A stretch of DNA of 64,000 nucleotides from Candidatus Lernaella stagnicola. GTDB lineage: Bacteria; Lernaellota; Lernaellaia; Lernaellales; Lernaellaceae. The notes beneath the pieces were generated by a model. The model was not told where the DNA came from. It did no database searches and saw only the letters and a list, made by a program, of their open reading frames with translations. How positions within the stretch are numbered: the stretch's first letter is position 1; every line of letters starts with the position of its first letter. Positions 1 to 8,184 of this stretch are shown here, piece after piece. Both the position numbers and the translations under genes were made by a program. The stretch is from the NCBI GenBank assembly GCA_030765525.1, contig JAVCCK010000023.1, positions 148,837-212,836 on the forward strand, written 5' to 3'.

Positions 1-1930
1 CCTGCAAACGGTCTTCCTGTTTGTTATAGAACCTTTTCCAAAACGCTTCGTCCTTAACTTCGTCATTGAATCGCTTATGCGGATCTTGATCGAAGTACTG
101 TGCCTGTAGATCTTTGTCATCCAGCCAATGGAATTTTTTTCGTAGTTCCTTCTCGGCCTCGCGGTGAGTGTTGATCGGATTGTTGCTCGATTCCAACATC
201 TGGCGCAGCCGCACGTAGAAGTACCACTCGGTCATCGGCGAAATTTTCTTTTCGTCGAACACGCGCTGGAAAAAATCGCCCGCTTCAATGTTGTTGATAA
301 TCGCCAACTGCGCGGTTTGCACCCGCGCCCAGGCCGCTTTCATGTTGATGCTGAAAGCATTGAGGATCTGGGTGTAGCGCGCTGGGTTTTGCAGCGTGCT
401 GGGATCCATCGCCCCGAATTCGAGGCCGTTGATGACGTTGGTCACGCGTTCTTCAACTTCCTCGATCACGCGCTCCAGCAACCCTTTCCCGACATCATGT
501 TCTTCGGCGAGTTCCGGCTCCGGACCATCGACGCTCTCCACGATGTTGAGGAAAACGCCCTTGGCGACGGCCTCGTTCGGATTGGCGGACCGTGTTTTCT
601 TTAACTGGGCGATCTTCTGCGTCGCCATCATCTGGACATACTGCAGAAAATCCGTGTTGATCATGCGCTCGCGCTCGTTAGGATCGGCGTCAAGGAAATT
701 CTGCGAGGAATAATCCAGACCCGCCGTAAGTCCTTTACCCTTGGTCGTTCCGTCATCCTCGGAGCGGTGGAAAGTCAAGGATTCGCGCAGGGCCCGTTCG
801 GCGAAGCATAGCGCGCAGAATTCCAGAATTTCGCCAACCGGTACGCGCAGCACGGCCGCGCCGATCGTACCGAAATTTGGCGCGTATTGCAGGCCGGAAC
901 CCTTTTTCCAACCGGCCGGGGCGGCCTGGCTTTTCGTAAGGTTGTCCATGGCCGATCTTCGCTTGTCCTCGGCGGGCGAGAAGATGCGCAAAAACACCGC
1001 GTCGGTGCACGCCTCAAGCACTTCATCGACATGGATGTTGTGCGGCAGGCCGACCAAGAACATTTCGATCAGCGGACTGAGTGCCATCTGCAAATCGTTC
1101 TTGTTTTGGTCTTGCCGGAAGACGAACTGGAAGTCTTTCGCGTGGGACACGCCCTCATATTGCAGCTTGAACACGTAATCCCATTCCTGCAGGAAGGTGT
1201 ACATGTTCGTGTTGATATCTCTGCGAATGCGGGGATCCACGTTGTCGTAAAACAGGTCCGGCAGGTACACGTAGGCTCGCTGGGCCGGCGCCCAATTGCG
1301 GGCGCGGATATGATAGTTCATCAGCGCGGCCACGTTAATCAGCCCGCCGCTACCTGTGCCGCCGGCGCCGCTGCAGAAGTAATACACTTCGATCGAGCCG
1401 GGCGTTTGGGTCCCGCCCTGCGGCACCCAGCGCATGGGATTGTCGTGGTCGAGCAAAACCTTCAACACGCCTTGGTTGATGGCTTCGGAAAGCGTCCGCT
1501 CATACCGGAGGCTGCACAGGCGGGATTCAATACGGATTTGCCCGGCCCCGTCATGGTCGCCGGGTCGAAATTTGTACGAGTCCGGTGCCCAGTCTGTGAA
1601 GTGCCAATCACTGAAGCTGCGACGCTGGCTCATGTATTCGCGACGGTCGAAGCCCGAAATGTTATGCGTGACGACGTTCAAGCCCATGCGACGAATATCC
1701 ACGCTCAACCCACTTAGATCGAGCGAGTCCGTATCAATCGCCATAAACGCATGCAGGTTGCGAACGTCATCATTCAAATTGGGAATGGCGTTGAACTTCT
1801 GGGCTAATCGCAATACGGTTTTACACCCGGAACCGCCGATACCCACGAAAATCGTGGGCATCCAACTGCCCGGCGCCCTCGTCATGCTGATCAGGCCGTC
1901 CCGTCCGTCGGGCTCGATTATCTTTGCCAC
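1..1930 (-). CDS. Tubulin/FtsZ-like GTPase, C-terminus beyond window edge
   Basis: I translated this open frame from the minus strand; it has no stop before the window edge. A GTG start at 1930 is chosen because AGGAGG lies about 8 nt upstream and it overlaps the previous stop by 13 nt; an internal ATG about 15 codons later is an alternative. Residues about 28-39 read FVGIGGSGCKTV, matching the first phosphate loop of tubulin/FtsZ proteins. About residues 187-196 read GAGGTGSGG, the tubulin-signature GTP-binding loop. The family (Pfam 'Tubulin like') is known as divergent FtsZ/tubulin relatives often linked to VWA genes, and two VWA genes sit directly upstream. The likely role is a GTP-dependent cytoplasmic polymer that works with those membrane proteins; polymerisation itself is inference. 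Confidence 0.82.
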   Translation of the reverse strand, partial: MAKIIEPDGRDGLISMTRAPGSWMPTIFVGIGGSGCKTVLRLAQKFNAIPNLNDDVRNLHAFMAIDTDSLDLSGLSVDIRRMGLNVVTHNISGFDRREYMSQRRSFSDWHFTDWAPDSYKFRPGDHDGAGQIRIESRLCSLRYERTLSEAINQGVLKVLLDHDNPMRWVPQGGTQTPGSIEVYYFCSGAGGTGSGGLINVAALMNYHIRARNWAPAQRAYVYLPDLFYDNVDPRIRRDINTNMYTFLQEWDYVFKLQYEGVSHAKDFQFVFRQDQNKNDLQMALSPLIEMFLVGLPHNIHVDEVLEACTDAVFLRIFSPAEDKRRSAMDNLTKSQAAPAGWKKGSGLQYAPNFGTIGAAVLRVPVGEILEFCALCFAERALRESLTFHRSEDDGTTKGKGLTAGLDYSSQNFLDADPNERERMINTDFLQYVQMMATQKIAQLKKTRSANPNEAVAKGVFLNIVESVDGPEPELAEEHDVGKGLLERVIEEVEERVTNVINGLEFGAMDPSTLQNPARYTQILNAFSINMKAAWARVQTAQLAIINNIEAGDFFQRVFDEKKISPMTEWYFYVRLRQMLESSNNPINTHREAEKELRKKFHWLDDKDLQAQYFDQDPHKRFNDEVKDEAFWKRFYNKQEDRLQ

Positions 1931-4359
1931 GGTTCTTTCCCTCCTGTACCTCTCGTCTTAAGATTCGGCATATCAACGGTGAAAACACTTTTATCCGACA
2001 AGACGAAATAGCAGTCGCCATCGGAATAGATGCGATCCTTATCGATCCGTACATCGCCCGGTGGGCACGGTTCCAACCAGCCCTCGTCACCGATGGCGAT
2101 ACGCTTGACGCGCCGCATAAGCGTCACGTTCCCGGCCGGCCTTGCGATCACCCCGCGGTATCGCGGATACAAAACATAGCGCGCCTGCTTCTTGTTGCGG
2201 AAGCAGTGCGCGATGAAGGCGCGTTCGTGCTTATACCAACCCTTGCGTTCCACCAACTGAGCGATGGCGTTGGCGTATTTGCCCATACTCTTCATTTCCG
2301 CCGCGGATACACAGTGAAAATACAAACGCCGATCGAATTTGTTGGGCCATATCCAACCGAAAACGATAAACAGCACGACCAGTAACAGCAATCCGGTCAG
2401 GATGTATTTATCGTAGCATAGCCACAGGTTTTTCCAATGGAAATCCGTGCTGTAGAAGAGCGGCGCAACCGTCACCTGCTTCGGCGCCACAACCGGCGCA
2501 AAAGACAGCTTGGCGCCGTCGCCGGGCACGTTGCATCCGAAAATACAGCGCGGACTGCGCATGCACACCACCAGGTCGCGGTGGTTGTCGCTGAAGGTAA
2601 AACGGTGCGCGAAGCGACCTTCGCCGACCGGCTTTTTGTCAGTCGCGCCGTAATCCAACCACAGGCTCGTACCGTCGCCCAACCGGCCGTCCACCGACAA
2701 CTCCACCTCGTAGGGCATCGTCACCGGCACGCCGTCCAAACGAATGGGCGTGCACACTTCCTGGTACGCCCGCATTTTCCCGAAACACACCCTACCCACG
2801 GCAAAGGGCGTGATTTCACCGATGGTGAGATCGGTGGTCGCCATGGCCATCGACGGCGAACTGGTTTGCACCGTCGCGGGGTATTTCCCCGGTTTGGCGA
2901 AACGATGATAGTAGGTGTACACGCCGTCGCCGGCTTTTTCGCCGCCGTTGGCATCGTCGGCGAGCACGTATTTCTGGCCGTCGACGGTGATGGTAACCGG
3001 TTCTAGATCTTTCAAACGCGCCGGGGAGGACACGGGCCGGCCCGAAGGCGTGCGGATCTCGGCCGCCAAGCGGAAATCGACGTCGACAAAGCCCTCGCGA
3101 TCCCCGACGTATACGGGGAAGAGCTTGATAGGGCCGATGGTAACATCGCAACTGGTGTGCAGGTTCATTTTGGCGTGCTTGAGCTCGCACACCGCCGTGT
3201 AGATGCCCATTTTGGGGAATGTGCCGGTGCCGGTGAAAACACCGTCTTTGGCTTTTCCGCCGTTTTTGCCGTCGTCGCGCAACTGGGCGGTCATTTTGCC
3301 GAACTTCATCTCGACGAAGGCCGCCTTGAACCCCGGCGGTAGCGGCGCCAGCTTGCCGTCGTTGTTTTCCAACCGCACGGCCAGATGCACCGGGTCGCCC
3401 GTCGCGCCGCCGATGTTCGCCTCGCACCTCAGGTGCATGCCGTAGCGCCGCACAATGAAATAATCGACGTTGTCCGGTCCGACGGCCTCAAACGTCCATT
3501 TGCCCGCGTTGGGACGAATCAAGTGCACGATGCGGTAATGCCAATACGTCTTGCTGCCGTCGGTAATTTCCCCCGCGGCAAAATGCTTGTTGGCGGCCTT
3601 GTTGCCTGGACTGCCATTAGGATCGGTCACGCGAACATCGCGGATATCATCTTTCGAAACCAGCGCCACGAACGCTTCGTCGTCGAAATCGGTGAAGCCT
3701 TTGGCGAAGGCGCCGCGCGAGCTGCCCGACGTCGCCTCGGAGGCGCCCAAACACCGCTGATAGGTGTTGGCCAGAACCTTCGTCAGTTCGTTGACCTGCT
3801 GCACGGCGTGGAAATCGTTGCGTCCGCCGAAGGAAGCCAATTGTTGCAGGTATGTAAAATTTACGTTACCGATACCAATTGTGATGATTTCCGAAACGCC
3901 GAGCTTTTGTCGCAATTCGTTTTGATAATGGGGTACGTCAAACGAGTTTTGGCCGTCGGCGATGAACACCAACACGCGGCGTTGACTGGCACGTTTGCGA
4001 TAAAGCGCCACGGCCTTGTCAAGCGCCGGCGCGTAATACGTGCCTTGATCGTAAGCGGCCAGTCGTCGAATGATATTGTTTTGGGAGCCCGAAGCGACGT
4101 GACCACTGCCACCTAAAAACGATACGACATCAACAATGTCGTCTTTCTGCATGAGGTCGCGGAGAATCATCGTTCCCAGCACCGCTTGCCGGTTACTATC
4201 ATTGCCCCTCATGCTGCTGGAGTTGTCGACGATGATGATGTAGTGCGTTTGGCTCTTGCCGTTCGCCGCGTCGGCAAACTTACCCGCGCCCGCCGCCATC
4301 ACGGCGAACAACGCCGCCAACAGGACAAGCCAAAATGCTCGCGCCCGCCCGTTAATCAT
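1918..4359 (-). CDS. Membrane-anchored VWA-domain protein A
   Basis: A protein of 813 aa starting at ATG 4359, which overlaps the previous stop by 8 nt. The longer open frame upstream lacks the signal peptide at its N-terminus. Residues 1-30 look like a signal peptide. A VWA domain begins with the MIDAS motif DNSSS at residue 45, followed by a Thr-containing region and VFIADGQ. The middle is beta-rich, with two Gly/Asp-rich DGVYT-like segments typical of extracytoplasmic Ig-like domains. A TM helix lies near residues 650-675, followed by a basic tail of about 140 aa that should be cytoplasmic. The topology suggests an envelope metal-ion-dependent ligand binder whose tail could contact the tubulin-like protein encoded next. 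Confidence 0.85.
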   Translation of the reverse strand: MINGRARAFWLVLLAALFAVMAAGAGKFADAANGKSQTHYIIIVDNSSSMRGNDSNRQAVLGTMILRDLMQKDDIVDVVSFLGGSGHVASGSQNNIIRRLAAYDQGTYYAPALDKAVALYRKRASQRRVLVFIADGQNSFDVPHYQNELRQKLGVSEIITIGIGNVNFTYLQQLASFGGRNDFHAVQQVNELTKVLANTYQRCLGASEATSGSSRGAFAKGFTDFDDEAFVALVSKDDIRDVRVTDPNGSPGNKAANKHFAAGEITDGSKTYWHYRIVHLIRPNAGKWTFEAVGPDNVDYFIVRRYGMHLRCEANIGGATGDPVHLAVRLENNDGKLAPLPPGFKAAFVEMKFGKMTAQLRDDGKNGGKAKDGVFTGTGTFPKMGIYTAVCELKHAKMNLHTSCDVTIGPIKLFPVYVGDREGFVDVDFRLAAEIRTPSGRPVSSPARLKDLEPVTITVDGQKYVLADDANGGEKAGDGVYTYYHRFAKPGKYPATVQTSSPSMAMATTDLTIGEITPFAVGRVCFGKMRAYQEVCTPIRLDGVPVTMPYEVELSVDGRLGDGTSLWLDYGATDKKPVGEGRFAHRFTFSDNHRDLVVCMRSPRCIFGCNVPGDGAKLSFAPVVAPKQVTVAPLFYSTDFHWKNLWLCYDKYILTGLLLLVVLFIVFGWIWPNKFDRRLYFHCVSAAEMKSMGKYANAIAQLVERKGWYKHERAFIAHCFRNKKQARYVLYPRYRGVIARPAGNVTLMRRVKRIAIGDEGWLEPCPPGDVRIDKDRIYSDGDCYFVLSDKSVFTVDMPNLKTRGTGGKEPWQR

Positions 4360-6769
4360 CGTAGTCGAGCCTCCAGGCCAAACCGTTCTCGAAGCGGTAC
4401 CACACAGCGATCTTCGGCCGGAAATGGTGTTTTCTCCCCGGGCGAAGCGAGTGTTGCGTATGGTCGGCCACGAAGGGATTGATCTCCAGCAACGTGACTT
4501 CGTGCAGCGCGTGAATTTCAAACAGCGCATGCTCGTCTTTCGAGGGATCCAGCGGTACGAGGAGCACGTCGCAACCGCGGCGCGAGCCCGACGGTCGCGT
4601 GGTGTGCGAAAGCCCGAGGCGTTGCTTACCGGTCAGCAAGCGTCGCACGCTGGTGTAACTGCGAACCAGCTCTTTGCCGTCGGGCATTAGTCGGCCTTCA
4701 TCGTTGGGCTTGCCCCGCTCGTTCCACTCGATCACCAAATCTCGCGGGAAGCGCGGCTGCGAGCGAATGCGATAGAAAAAGTAGATGATGGCCAAAAAGA
4801 TCAGTGGCCATTTGATGATCTTCCGCCAGCGGTCCCATGCCGAAGGCACATCGAATTGATAGTCGAGAAGCAGGCGATTACCGGCGTAGGGAAATTTCCG
4901 GTGCGGTTCCGACGAAGGCACCAACTCCAAGGCGGTATCGACTAGGGGGTCGACTTTCTTAACGTACATGCTCGACTGAATGCAAACCTCGATATCTTGC
5001 GGCTTGGTCAGGTCGAACTCGGGCGCGGTCTTGACCCAAGGGTCGCCATCGAGCATCACCAGCGGGAGGTTGCCGTGTCCCTTGAGCACCACGGCCACGT
5101 GCTCTCTCAAGAACCGCGACTGCGAAGTCTTGAGATTCGCCGTGTCTTCCAGGCCGCGCCAGACCAACCGGAACTTGCGGTCGACATCCGAATCACTCGC
5201 CGGAACAAGTTGGGAACTCAGGGTGATCTTGTGGCACACCGGCTGCTGGTAACTGACCATCCCGGCATTAAGGATAGGGCGCGTCGAGCCCGCGCCCGCA
5301 ACCGCATGCCCCGCGTAATGGCCCTGCAAATCCGGAATGATTTCCACTTCCAGCGGCCGGCATTTCGGCGAGACGACCGACTTGGCCGAGGTCAAGTGGG
5401 CAAATACGCTGAACAGCTTGCCGACATCGGTGACGTTCAGGTTGACTTCGCCGAAAAAGCGCTCCTGCCGGGGCGATCCCTGATCCATACAAGCGTCGGG
5501 CAACGGGCTGCCGGTTTGGGAATGACAGGCCGACAAATTCTGCGTGCTCGATGTCGCCGCACCGCCGGAGCCATCATCGACCGATACCGTGGCCATGGCG
5601 CTGTAACTTTGCGCGGCGTGCGCCGTCATCGGCTTTTCCTGGCCGCCGACCACCGTCGCGGGTTCGAGAAATACGCGCAACTTCTGGTTCCAAGGAATCT
5701 GAAGCCGGTTGTTACCGCCCACGGCCAGGGAGTCGACCGGATGCACCGAAACCCGCAAGTTGTAGTGAATGATCACCAACGCGCCCATGTGCGGCTGCTT
5801 CAGTTCAAGTTTCCATGTACCCGACGCCGGCGAAATGAACTTGCCGATGTAGTAATTTTCCACACCTTTTTTGTCGGGATGCGCAACCTCGTCGCTGATC
5901 GGAGTGAAGTTCGGCGTTTGGCCCTTCGGGGCGGTGAATTTGAAGTGGCGACCGCTTACGAAATCGCGCGAGGAGTACACGATCAGCGTCATTTTTTCCG
6001 CTTGGTCGGTTACCTCGATACTGCGCGTCACCCTCCTGGACACCGGCTTCTCGTCGAACACCGTCAACCCGTATTCCTCGCGGATGACGTCGCCCAAACG
6101 CGACAGCAACTCGTCTTTACCGCGAACGTAGTCGAATTCACCCTGGCGACCCAGGCGCGCAAACAGCGCCGGGGTTTCACCCTTGATGCAATATCGGGAC
6201 GAGGACACGGTACAAGGCACGCCCAGGCCCAGGGCGCGCACGGTGATTTTTTTGGCTTGTAACTGCCTCTTCAACGGCCCGAACGCGACGATATCGCTTT
6301 GCACGGCGTCGGGGTTGCCGTCGGTTATCAGAAACACAACGCGGTTTTCGCTTTGCTTGGCCGGGCCGCTGAATCCCTGCCAGTTCGCCGCCGTGTTCAG
6401 GGGAGGGGCGAAGTACGTGTAATTGGCTTTGTATTCTAAAACTGACTCGACGTTCGTGGCGAAATGCTTCAAGCCCAGCGCGGGATCATATACAACGGGT
6501 TTTTCGAAACTGGCGGCTTGCCCGAGAACGAAAGTTTCGTCAAACGGCAGCACGGCCACTTTATTCGAACCCTCGGCCATGAGGTCGGCAAGGATGAGTA
6601 CGCCGAGTTTCGCCAGAGCGCGGGGGTCCTGGTTTTTCATCGACTTCGAGGTGTCGATAATGATGAAAGTGTTGGACTCGGCCGCGGCTAGGCCGGGCAG
6701 CAGGAAAAGGACAAACGCCAACCCGGCCGCCAACCAGAGCGACCGTTTCTTTCGGCTAAGGTTGCGCAT
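4352..6769 (-). CDS. Membrane-anchored VWA-domain protein B
   Basis: A protein of 805 aa. ATG 6769 is preferred over upstream in-frame codons because GGAG lies 6-7 nt upstream and a clear signal peptide follows (residues 1-30, ending GLAAAES). The VWA MIDAS motif DTSKS starts at residue 39; later segments YFAPPLNTA and FLITDGNPD fit the other two metal-site loops. A long beta-rich extracytoplasmic region follows, then a TM helix near residue 650 and a tail of about 150 aa. The layout (signal peptide, VWA, beta-rich stalk, TM, cytoplasmic tail) is the same as in the downstream VWA gene, so the two are probable diverged paralogues and may form a heteromeric complex. Confidence 0.85.
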   Translation of the reverse strand: MRNLSRKKRSLWLAAGLAFVLFLLPGLAAAESNTFIIIDTSKSMKNQDPRALAKLGVLILADLMAEGSNKVAVLPFDETFVLGQAASFEKPVVYDPALGLKHFATNVESVLEYKANYTYFAPPLNTAANWQGFSGPAKQSENRVVFLITDGNPDAVQSDIVAFGPLKRQLQAKKITVRALGLGVPCTVSSSRYCIKGETPALFARLGRQGEFDYVRGKDELLSRLGDVIREEYGLTVFDEKPVSRRVTRSIEVTDQAEKMTLIVYSSRDFVSGRHFKFTAPKGQTPNFTPISDEVAHPDKKGVENYYIGKFISPASGTWKLELKQPHMGALVIIHYNLRVSVHPVDSLAVGGNNRLQIPWNQKLRVFLEPATVVGGQEKPMTAHAAQSYSAMATVSVDDGSGGAATSSTQNLSACHSQTGSPLPDACMDQGSPRQERFFGEVNLNVTDVGKLFSVFAHLTSAKSVVSPKCRPLEVEIIPDLQGHYAGHAVAGAGSTRPILNAGMVSYQQPVCHKITLSSQLVPASDSDVDRKFRLVWRGLEDTANLKTSQSRFLREHVAVVLKGHGNLPLVMLDGDPWVKTAPEFDLTKPQDIEVCIQSSMYVKKVDPLVDTALELVPSSEPHRKFPYAGNRLLLDYQFDVPSAWDRWRKIIKWPLIFLAIIYFFYRIRSQPRFPRDLVIEWNERGKPNDEGRLMPDGKELVRSYTSVRRLLTGKQRLGLSHTTRPSGSRRGCDVLLVPLDPSKDEHALFEIHALHEVTLLEINPFVADHTQHSLRPGRKHHFRPKIAVWYRFENGLAWRLDYDD

Positions 6770-6998
6770 GCGTGCTCCGCGCAGTTTGGGGTAGGGTATT
6801 TTCGTCACATGGTTGCGCCGACCACATCGTCGGCGGAGCGTTCCATTGCTCACCGAGCGCTTCTAAGAGTTTCGATCCGCAAAAAAAGAGCGCCACAACC
6901 AGCAGAATCATCATGAACAAACGAATCAGGCAGCCGGGCTGCCAGATCAACGCTTGCTTCTTCGCCTTTTTTGTCTTCGAAGGGTTCCCGGCCATCAT
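6756..6998 (-). CDS. Small single-pass membrane protein
   Basis: An 80-aa protein with tandem ATG codons at 6998 and 6995 and AGAAGG about 10 nt upstream. A Lys-rich N-terminus (KTKKAKK) is followed by one hydrophobic helix (about residues 24-44) and a polar C-terminus, predicting a cytoplasmic N-terminus by the positive-inside rule. It overlaps the next gene by 14 nt and is the first gene I see of the leftward VWA/tubulin operon. No family recognised. Confidence 0.65.
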   Translation of the reverse strand: MMAGNPSKTKKAKKQALIWQPGCLIRLFMMILLVVALFFCGSKLLEALGEQWNAPPTMWSAQPCDENTLPQTARSTHAQP

Positions 6999-7144
6999 CC
7001 CCGCGACCTTCTTGCAGTTTGAGACGATTTATAGTCAATTGTTGAAGCGTTGAATTTCTACCACAAAACGCTCGTTATTGTAACAGCTATTTTTAGCGCA
7101 ATCGCCTCCCGGAAACTTCCGGGGCAAGTGTGGAGTCTAATGGA

Positions 7145-7393
7145 ATGATAAGTGAATCTGTGATTCGCATCGGTGTTATCATCGTGTTTTCGGTGTTTGG
7201 TTTTCGGTTGATCATTACGGGCGGCCTTTTCAGCCGCCAAGCCGGTTTGGGCGTGCTGATGTTGGCCGCGGCTTTTTTCGTGTTCGGTTACTATTACGTG
7301 CAGGGGTTCCTGCAAGGGGTGATAACGCCCCTCATCACGCTGGCCGTGGTGGTATTTGGCATCAGCATCATCGTTCGCGGCTTATTTAAATAA
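7145..7393 (+). CDS. Small membrane protein, two to three TM helices
   Basis: An 82-aa hydrophobic protein. ATG 7145 is preferred because GGAG lies 9 nt upstream; an in-frame GTG at 7130 would add five residues. Two or three TM helices are visible, including VIRIGVIIVFSVFGFRLII and a C-terminal LITLAVVVFGISIIV. It is the first gene of a rightward operon, 12 nt before the zinc-ribbon gene and divergent from the VWA/tubulin operon, with about 145 nt between the two starts. No family recognised. Confidence 0.65.
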   Translation: MISESVIRIGVIIVFSVFGFRLIITGGLFSRQAGLGVLMLAAAFFVFGYYYVQGFLQGVITPLITLAVVVFGISIIVRGLFK

Positions 7394-7405
7394 CGAGGCA
7401 AAGTC

Positions 7406-8173
7406 ATGCCAATGTGCAGAATCTGTGGCCATGAGGTCCAAGCCGGTCGGCCGTGTCCGATTTGCGGCTCCCACTCCGCGTCGGGTTCCGATCGCGGCGT
7501 CGACCGAGGCGATACCGTCCACGAGCGGCCGGTAAAACGACGGCCGACTCCGACGGCTGAGTCACCCACGCCCGACTTTTCCGTCGAGGAGGAAGATGAG
7601 GATACCGGCAAGTGGTCGAACCTGCTGGTGGGCGACGTGGTCGAAACCAAAGGACCGCATAACGCCAGCCCCTCCTTCAATTGGTGGAAATTGGGGACGA
7701 TTCTGCTGCTGATCATCTTTTTGGGGCCGGTGATCCTGACACTCGCGCTCGTCTTGTTTTCCCTCAAACTCGCCTTGATGATCCTGGGCATCAGCCGCGG
7801 CGCCCGCGGCCGCTCCTGGCTCGACGAAATCCTCATTTTCCATGTCATCGGCTCCGCGTTCCGCAAGCCCGAACCGGTGCCGGTGTATTCGCATATCGTC
7901 AAGCGCGACAATCCGCCGGGCCTCGTGCTGGCCAAACAGATGGGCGAATTCGTCGACGGCCAAATATGCCAGTCCAACCACGTGCGCCTGCGTGGCCGCT
8001 CGCGGCGCGGCACCTTCTGGATCGACTCGGGTAGCTATAACGAAACACTCGACGTGACCCTCAACCTGGAGTCCAATCCCTGGCGCACCGCCTTTTTCGT
8101 GACGGTCGTGCTCGCCGCCGGCGTCCTGATTCTGCTGTCCGTCTACCAATCCACGCCGATCATCGGCCCCTAA
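7406..8173 (+). CDS. Zinc-ribbon membrane protein
   Basis: A 255-aa protein with GAGG 7 nt before ATG 7406. The N-terminus carries a zinc ribbon (C4, C7, C17, C20), then a Ser/Glu-rich linker, a pair of adjacent TM helices around residues 92-125, a soluble central region and a final TM helix near residues 225-245. The zinc ribbon and first linker are probably cytoplasmic. It sits 11 nt upstream of the HerA-like ATPase gene, so it could be a membrane anchor or adaptor for that ATPase; this is inferred from context only. Confidence 0.72.
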   Translation: MPMCRICGHEVQAGRPCPICGSHSASGSDRGVDRGDTVHERPVKRRPTPTAESPTPDFSVEEEDEDTGKWSNLLVGDVVETKGPHNASPSFNWWKLGTILLLIIFLGPVILTLALVLFSLKLALMILGISRGARGRSWLDEILIFHVIGSAFRKPEPVPVYSHIVKRDNPPGLVLAKQMGEFVDGQICQSNHVRLRGRSRRGTFWIDSGSYNETLDVTLNLESNPWRTAFFVTVVLAAGVLILLSVYQSTPIIGP

Positions 8174-8184
8174 GCGAGGTAGGG

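Noticed and set aside
164..1717. Plus-strand open frames of up to 276 codons over the first 2 kb
   Set aside because: They are antisense shadows of the tubulin-like gene, which has recognisable GTP-binding motifs and an SD on the minus strand.
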